A stretch of DNA of 37,269 nucleotides from Lachnospiraceae bacterium (GTDB lineage Bacteria > Bacillota > Clostridia > Lachnospirales > Lachnospiraceae). The stretch is from contig JAEELW010000041.1 in the NCBI GenBank assembly GCA_016282915.1, positions 1 to 37,269 of the forward strand. The letters are read 5' to 3'. The translations under genes were made by a program, and so were the position numbers. Within the stretch, counting starts at the first letter, position 1; each line of letters opens with the position of its first letter. Positions 27,170 through 36,100 of the stretch are shown here, in pieces. Under the pieces are notes generated by a model. The model ran no database searches, was not told the origin of the DNA, and saw only the letters and a list, made by a program, of their open reading frames with translations.

Positions 27170-30100
27170 ATGAAAGAAAAAGACAAGGAGCAGGTAAAGG
27201 TAAAGAAGGAACAGCCTGTTATACAGGGGGAACAGCAGAAACCGCAGGAACAGGCTGTTTTGAAGCAGGAACAGCCCGTTCTGCAGCAGGAACAGAAGCA
27301 GAACGAAAGCCTGCTTGCCGGCCAGCAGAACCTTCAGGCCGTTCCGAAGGAGGAGGAAAAGCTCCGTCAGAAGGATGACAAAGAAAAGGCGGAAGAGAAT
27401 AAGATCAAAAAAACTGCGACCCTGAAAAAGGTCGAAAAAAATATGCCGGAGCCGATGGGGGGAGTGCAGCATCAGAATAATGCGCCCCTTCCCGATCATC
27501 ATTACCGGCTTCCCAATGCCACCCAGGTCATAGAAGCGGGAGTGCAGCAGGATCCCAATAACTGCTATGCCTGCTCCGCTTCGCTTTCCTTTAACCTGTT
27601 TCTTAAGAATAACGGGGAACTTACGGGCTTGAACGAGGCCAACCAGTTTAGGATCCGCCGCTATCACCCGGGGTTCAAAAACTTTGATGATATGAAGGGG
27701 ATCATAGCGCAGAAACTCGGCATTGATATTAGCAAAAAGGAAGGCCTTGAACAGGTACGGAGTCTGTATGATTCTTATTGCGCTGAGATCGATACTTACT
27801 GCGGAAGGGGAAAGGACGAAGTCGGAAATATATATGAGCTTGGCGATTATTTCCTTGAACGGAGCAAGGATGTTGCCCTTCACAAGATGACCTTTGCGGT
27901 ACCCAGTAAAGAGTATAAAACACATATAACGGTGAACGGGGTAAAGATCCCGGTTCCCTATGACAAAGAGCAGCAGGAAGAAGCAGACAGGACCTACAAC
28001 GATATGAAGGTGACCCTGCTGAATAAGCTTAAGGAAGTCTTGGAGACCGGTAATGCGGTATCCTTCCTCAGGAACGGTCATTACCTGACCATCGTGGGTA
28101 TCGATGGTCAGAAACTGATCTATGCCAATTCTTCCAATCCGAAGGTGGAGGAATCCGCGGATGTGGATACTTTCCTGGACCGTTCCGGATACGGCACCTC
28201 GGCGGAGATGACCTGGTTTTCGAAGGTGGGGGATGTTCAGAAACTGAAAGAGGATTACCCGAATCTGGAGTATGACCAGGAAAACGGTTTTACCGCCCAG
28301 GACCGCGCAGTGGGAGATCTGCTCTATGTATCTCACAAAAAAGGTATTTCCGTGTCCAGGGATGTCTTAGGCAGCCAGGTGACGGAATCGGTATATCTGC
28401 CCACGAATAAGAAAGCCTGGGAAAACGAGCAGCTTGAGGAGGATAAGGAAGTCCTTGCCGGTGTGGATCTTAAAACGAAAGTACACATCGATGAAAAGAA
28501 GGCGGAACGTTTCGAGGCCATGAAGAAGGAACGCAGCTCGAACGTATCCGGGGTGAAAGAAGAAAAGCCCGTGATGAGCGGGTATCAGCCGGAATTCTGG
28601 GAGAAACGCTGGGAAGCTCTGAAGCGTGAGCGTATGGAGGACATCAATGCACTGCGCGGAAGAGTAAAGAGTGAATATCGTGACAAGAAAGCATTACAGG
28701 CGTTCCAAAGAAAGAAGGAAACGCTCTCGCTGCTTTGCAGTGATGATGAATTCTGGGAGCAGGAGAAGGTTTCCTTAAACGGTAATGATAAGATTCTTGC
28801 CGACTATGAAAGGCTCGGAAAGGAGATCGAGCTTAAGGGCATGATCGTGGACCAGATACTCATCGATGACGAACTGATGGCTGTTCCTGCCATATCGACG
28901 ATCATGGCTAAGTATCAGGCTCTCGACAGCATTCTGGCTGACGCTGTGACCACGGTAGACCGGGTGGAAGAGATCGAAGCGCATTACATGGAACTGATCG
29001 GTGATATGAACCGCTACGTCAACGGCAACATGGCGGACCGTATCGGCAAAAAGGGGAAGATCAAAGCGCTGCCCGGCGGAGATCTGCTCCGTGACCTTAT
29101 GGATATTTTCGTGAAGGAGAGGGATAACCTTTCCGCCGATCTGGCCCAGTGGAAAGAGAACGGTTTCATCCCGGCGGATGTATCCAAGGGCTATGATATC
29201 ATATCGCGCAAGGCCATGGCCGGTGAGCTTGTGGACAGTCCGAAGCATATCATGTACAAAGAAAAACTCGCCCTCTGGTCAAGAAGACGTGATAACCGAA
29301 AAGAAGACAGCACACAGATGAAAGCTGTCAAAGATTCCTTTACCAAGCTGCAGCTCGCCCTGGGCGAAAAGATCTACGATGATCCGGAGGACATGAAGGA
29401 ACAGGCCAAGATCCTGGCGGCCATATTTGATGACGTGATCAAGAAATCAAATAAGTATCTGAAGGATCACAAAAGCCCCCGTAACGATGACGGGAAAGAG
29501 CGCCGTGACGCCGTGGAAGTGATCCTGAATAACGCGAAGACCGCTAAGGTGGGGATCTTTGTGGCGGAACAGAAGATGCGGGAGTGGAAGCTTACGGGCA
29601 AGACCTGGGCGGATGCCTATGCCCTTTCCGTGAATACCACCGCAAATCTCTTTACAAAGAGCATGGTCACCCGGGAGAACATCGAAAAGAACAAGCAGGC
29701 GGAAATAAAGAAGGATATGATCGCCGAGCTTGCAAAGGTAAAACAGAGCGAACTCAGCACCCGCAAGAAGAAGGAAGTACTCATCACGGATGCGAAGAAA
29801 CGAAAAGAGTATTTAAGAAAGCAGAACAAGAAAAAGGCTACGCCGGCCATGGTGCTCTTCTTCCGTACCGGTGTCTGGAAAGAGGATGCGACTAAGGATG
29901 ATGTGAAGAATACAAAGAATGTCCGGAAAGACTGGGTGATCGGGAAGTTTGAAGACTGGGCATACGATGATTTCTTCGGTCATGAATGGATCAGTCCCGA
30001 GGCATACCGGGCCAATGTGGAGGAAATGAACCGGCATGCATTCGAGAATCTCAAAAAGATCCATGACATGGATGTGAAACAGCTGCGGAACCGTTTCCTG

Positions 30101-33100
30101 CGGCAGCTGATGAGTGTTTACGGGAATCATGTGAGTGAGGATCAGGTTCAGCAGCTGGGTAATCTCGGTATCGGATACGAACGCCAGATGGAAGAACTGG
30201 AGCGTCTTGAGAGAGGAGATTATGACAAAAAAGAATACGGCAGCCTGAAGGAGTACAATTCCATCGAGCGGATCGTGAACCTCCGCTTTGACCTGGTAGA
30301 TGACGAGATCCGGAATATATACAAGAACAAGCTCTTAAAGAGCCCCTCCTGTATGATGGAGGATGGGCTGGCCTTTCTGTTTACGCTGGACGATATCGTG
30401 GAGGATGATGAGGACTATGCAAGACTCGAAAAACTCCGGGAGATCGGGAAGAATTATGATAAGGTCACGGAGGAACTGGATCTTCAGATCCGGGGCCGGG
30501 ATATCTACGAAAGCGAGGCTATCCGGAAGATCATCATCGGTGAGGTTAAACTCAGTGATAAAGATTATGAGATGATCAAGGAAAATGTAAGAGATCTTGA
30601 TAAGCTCATCGAGGATATGGTGGGAGACAAGTTCAGCTATCTCACGTATTATGAGGTCCGGGCCGGGCTTCTGGCCTTCCTCGGAGACAAGATCCTTTTC
30701 GGCAAATATGACTTTGTGCGTGATCTGGCAGAAGAGTATATGGACAGGATCGCCGTCACGAACCGTGAGGCGGCCAGGATGGAAAACGACTACAATATCG
30801 CATACGAGAAGGCCATGAAGAAGGGCGTGTTCAGCAAACAGCTGAAAAAGTCCGGCGCTGCCCTTCTGTATTCCGGCAGACGTTTCTGGAAGAACCTTAA
30901 TAAAGAAGACCAGATCGGCGGCAGGACCAAACGTATGAGGGAGAGACTCAGGCTGATCACCCTGGTGGATTCCGTGCTGACCGAGGAGACCGAAGGGAAA
31001 AAGTTTACCCGTAATACCTGGAACTGGCTCATGGGCAGGATGGAATATATGGCAGCCTGGAGACTGGCGAATGAAGACACGCCGGATGAAGGCTGGTTTA
31101 AGACCTCGGCGGAGGAAAAAAAGCTCCGTGAAAAGATCCGTACGTGGATCCGGGATGATATCGAGGCAAAGACAAAGCACGAGGAAAAGAAGAAGGGGCT
31201 GAAGGTATACATCGACAGGAAGGAATTCCTGGATGAAAAAGAGCCCGTGAACGATTATGTGAGAAAGGGCAAGGTGAAACATATCAATGTGATCCGGAAG
31301 GATGACTATACTTTTGCCGGACTCCTGCGCGGCAAATATTTCATTGAATCGCCGGAGATCGAAGATCTCATCCCGGATCAGGAGCTCAGGAATTTTCTCT
31401 GCGATAATATCGGGAGCGCGGTCTGCTGTAATCCCGAGCTGAAGGAGCTTTTCCCCTTCCTTAAGAATATCGAGAGCCTGGACCAACTGGAAAGCCTGTC
31501 CATCAGCCAGTACAAGACCGTGCTCAATTACTTCAGGAACAATCTGCTGGCGGACGATGTGGTCGAGGGGGTGAAAAATCTCCTTAAGGAATCCGACAAG
31601 GAAAAGGAAACGAAAGAACAGCGTGAGATCCGTAAGTATACCCTTCTGGAAGTGATGAAACATAAGACGGACACGAAAGGGATGAGCAAGATCATTGCCG
31701 ATCAGCAGAAGATGCTCTCCTCTCAGGATGAACTCCACTACAAGCGTATCATGATCAGCCTCGGGAAGAGTGCGCAGCGGCGTGACGGAAAGATCCATTA
31801 CCGTTATAACGATATCCTTGAGGATGACAAGTCCTGGTTTAAAAAGGATACGTATTTTGCAAAGCGGCTTAAGAATTTCGACAGAGCCCATGAGGTATGG
31901 GGACTGCTGGAGGAACTCGGCCCCGAAGCGGTGCAGCAGGTAAAGACCTGGATCATCGAGATCATCAACAAGACACTGGAGGATCAGGGCAATGGGCAGG
32001 AGGACCGGTACAAAAAGCTGGCTGCGATGCTTTCCCATGATTATAAGGCAGAGAATGCAAACATCGAAAAAGTGATCGAGGAGAATAAAGGCAAAAAGAA
32101 GCAGAAGGCCATCCCCGAGAGAAAAGTCTTTGAATTTGTGCCGGATCAAAGGCTGGAAGAAAGGTTTAAAAAGACACACGAAAAGGATCCCAGATACAAG
32201 GGGAAGGATCTGCTTTCCGCCATCCGCGACATCTTCATGGAGGGAAGGTCGAAGGATAACGAAGATAAGAGCACTCCGCTTCCTCCCGTGGCCGACTATC
32301 TGCTTGAGATGTCCATGTTCGATTACCACGACCTTGTTCTGGGACACGGCGGAAACGGTCAGGGCCTGCTCTGGGCGGACAAGTCGCAGAAAGGCAGTTC
32401 CATGTACAGGTCTGCCATGTATGCACAGTCCAAGGACACCATACAGAAGGTGAACGAACTGGAAAATGAACTGAAACGCTTCAGTGATCCGAAGTTCAGG
32501 GAGATCCTCCGGGATAAGCTGGCACCGCTTTATCTGCATATGAAGTTTGATCATACGCGAGTCAGATATAAGTATAACAGGGACTATGTAAAGCTTCAGA
32601 AGAAAACGGAGGAAGCCAATCGCCTCAACATGCAGTATCTGAATGCTAAAGAGACGCTGTCCCAGATGAAGCAAGAGGCAAAGACCGGTAAAAATGTAAA
32701 TCCGGAGACCATCAAGGTACTGGAGGATGAGGTCAATAAACTCCATAAAGATGCGGATAAGGCTGCCGTCGAAATGATGAAGGACAAGAAGCGTATCGAT
32801 GACATCTTACATTCCGCCGACATGACGAATGTGAGTAAAGAGGAGTTTGATGAGATCCAGGAGAATGAGCGGAGATTCGGTATCGGCAATATCGGACAGA
32901 TCTCAAGTATGCTTCTGTCCCATATCAGTGATAACGGTGAGCTTTCCGCACAGCTGTGTGATACGGTAGCCCTTTATGATTCCCGGAGGAGAATGTTTGA
33001 AAACTACGGGGACGGAGAACTGGCACCCTTCTGGGATGAGCTGGTAAAGATCGACGCGATCTTTAAGGATCTCATCGACCCGGCAGATACCGTTGCCGGG

Positions 33101-36100
33101 GAGCGCATCAAAAATCTTTATGAAAAACTGTCACCTCTCGGGAAAGCCCTGAAGGAACAGTATTCCTATGTCAATGATTTCTTTATAGAGACGGAACTTG
33201 GGAATCTGATGGACGGGGAAAAGAAGTCCTCGCAAAAGATCTGGAGCGAGCTTAAGGATAAGAGTGAAAAGGAGCAGGTTGCATACTGGAACAAGAGGCT
33301 CCTGGATGCCCAGAAGCAGATCATGGAGCAGGGTGTAAAGGGCGAAAAATCCGTACATCACAATATGGCAGACGCGCACGATACGCTCCGGAAAGAGCTG
33401 GCCAAGTATTTCGTGGATCAGCCCGATTTTGAAAAGAAGATCAAAGAACAGGAAAGTATCGTGGAGGGCGGTCTCTTTGCCGATTCCGATATCCTGAAAC
33501 TGGCAAAGAAGAATGAGCAGAAGCGCTTTAAGGCTTCCGCTCTGGCGCTCCGTAAGGCGGACGGGGTGATCTACAACATAGAGACCTACGTCCTCACGGA
33601 TCCCGACTGCATACAGCAGGCCTATGATGTGGGAACGTTAAAGGCGCTTTATACAGAGATCGCGCGGCATTATATCAAAAACACGGAACTGGCGGAAAGG
33701 ACCATCGTGAAGTATATCCTCAGTACGGAATATGATGTGGCGGATGCCGAGGGTATGGACGATGTGGCACTGAACGAAAAGCTCAATTCCCTTACCAAAG
33801 AGCAGAAGCGGAAGATCCGGAATACGAAGGAGGCGTTCCTTACCCACGTAGAGGGTCCCTGCATCAAGGAAAAGGCAGCGGATTTTGAAAAGCAGGTCAA
33901 AGACAGGGCCAAATACTTTGTCACAGAGACCAACGCCCAGCTGGAAGCAGATATCAGCTTCACCGAGGAATACCGCGAAGGCGCCAGGAAACGTCTGGAG
34001 CAGCGTAAGAAAGCGTCTCTGGCAGTGCAGACCGTCAAGTCAAAAGGCAGGACCGCGTACAGCAACGCCCTTTTCGGTGGAAGACTGGATGAGCTAAAAG
34101 CCTTTGGTGACAAGAAGAGAGCCCTCATTTATACGAAGGAGGGACAGGACGGTTCCCAGGTCATAAGCAAGGGAGAAAAAGAAGACAAGGAGCTCTTCAG
34201 GGAAGCAAAGAAGCACTTCATGAAGAAAGGCGGCGCTCCGGAGTATCCCGATATCCTGGCAGATTGTCTGGATGAGTATATACGCGTCAACAGCGGGATC
34301 CTGGAAAAGGCAGACCGCTTTGTCGACTGGGTCACCAAAAATGATAATCATATTGTTCAAGAAGAGAAGCGCCTGAAAGCCATCTACGATTACGGGAAAA
34401 CAAAGGCAGGCCTTCCTGATTATGCGGTGGATCTCTATGTCGCATATCTGGCAAAGTACGTGAAGGCAAGCGTCGATGTGGAGGAGGGCCTTGAACTGTC
34501 CATTAAACAGGTGTCCAAGGAGATCATGCCCTATATCGAAAAGCTGCATGAGCTGGATGAGCTCAGTTTCGGCCAGCCCTCTTTAAAGCTTGCCCACAGG
34601 GATGCATGCGAAAAGATGCGCGCATATCTCTTCATGGTCAATGACCGCTCAGCAGATGATCTGGGCAAATTCTCCAACATGATCGAGGCGCAGAAAGCTT
34701 TCTTTACCCATGCGGAGACAGCGCTTTCTGCCATCGAAGAGGCAGTAAAGAGCGATTCCTATACCGGCCTGCTTGAAAAGGCAGATCAGGTCAGATATGT
34801 CAACGGGCTTTACGAGTACTTTGTATCGGATATGCTGGAAGAAAGCAAGGCGCAGATGGATGACCATTCACGTGTATTTGATGTTGCCGCTTTTAAAGCC
34901 AAGGTATCAGAGCGTATCGCTGACAGCTTCAGCCGTGAGGCGCTTATGGTAAAGGACGGCCAGGTCAGCTATCTGGATATGCGCGAAAAGAATATCTATG
35001 CGGGCGGCGTAGACCAGAACGATTTCGAGCAGTATATGATCCGCTCCTTCGGGGACGAATTCATCAAGGATTATAATGCGCTGGATGATGACCAGAAGAA
35101 GATCTTTGCCATGGGACTTTATGTGGGCAAGACCGAAGAGCGGGGTACCATGCGGGCGATCTACGGGCTGTCCAATACGGAGGTAAAGGCCGCCAGAAAC
35201 GATATCATGTCTTATATGAAGAGCGAGAAGGTAAGCCTTCATGTGGATTACGGCAAAGCCATGCGGGCCCTTACCGCGTCCGGCAAGGGTGCAAAGGTGC
35301 TTGCGGACAAATCCCTCTTCGACCAGGCGCTGGTATTTGTAAAACAGATCGAGTCCCAGCGGGATGAACTGCGTCCGAAGGATTACATGAGGATGGCGGA
35401 CAGCAAGACCATAGCACAGGCTGCGGATTCCTTCAGGGCACACCTGGGTACAAAGCACAAGGATTTCAAGAATGAAAACTACAGGGAAGTCCTGAATGTG
35501 GATCTTGATGACCGGCATGCGTTCCTGAATAAACTGATGGAATATCAGAAAAGCGACCAGACACGTGCAAAGGATAAGAGCACGCGTATCCAGGGTATCA
35601 TGGAGCAGGTGAAGGCCCTTACCGTAAGCCAGCAGTCGCTGCTGATCTATGTGCTGCAGGACAGGACCGTGCTTGACAATTCCGCCATGAAGGACAGTAA
35701 GACGAAACTGATACCTTTTGTAAATTCCGAAAAGCGTTTCGAGATCTTTGATAAGCTGCAGAGCAGCGAGGGACGGCTTGATGCCTTAAAGCAGGCTGCG
35801 GATCCGAAGCTGATATGCGAATCCATGAGACAGCTTTTGAGTTTCCAGCTAAGAGACGATAAGGAGCTTTCGGAAGGAGAGCTTAAGGAGAGTGATTTTG
35901 TTGCAGATTCCTTAAAGCGCAGGGATGCCCTGGACTGGGATCTTCTGCAGAGGGGTATCGATTTTGTCAACGAGATCGAAAACGAACGGCTTCGTATCTC
36001 CACGGTCAGAATGGCCGGAGAACTGATCACGAGGGAGGATTACAAGAAAGATTCTCCGGAGATCCGCTTCTATTACAGGCATATGCCCCGTCTCCTTACT

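Noticed and set aside
27103-27378. Short + strand frame overlapping the start of the giant peptidase gene
   Set aside because: No ribosome binding site at its start, Gly/Arg/Ala-biased out-of-frame reading, and the GAGGAGG site points to the ATG at 27170 in the other frame.
30335-32746. 803-codon open frame on the minus strand
   Set aside because: It lies wholly inside the giant + strand frame, has the Leu/Ile/His-rich composition expected from the complement of K/E/D-rich codons, and shows no ribosome site or domain.
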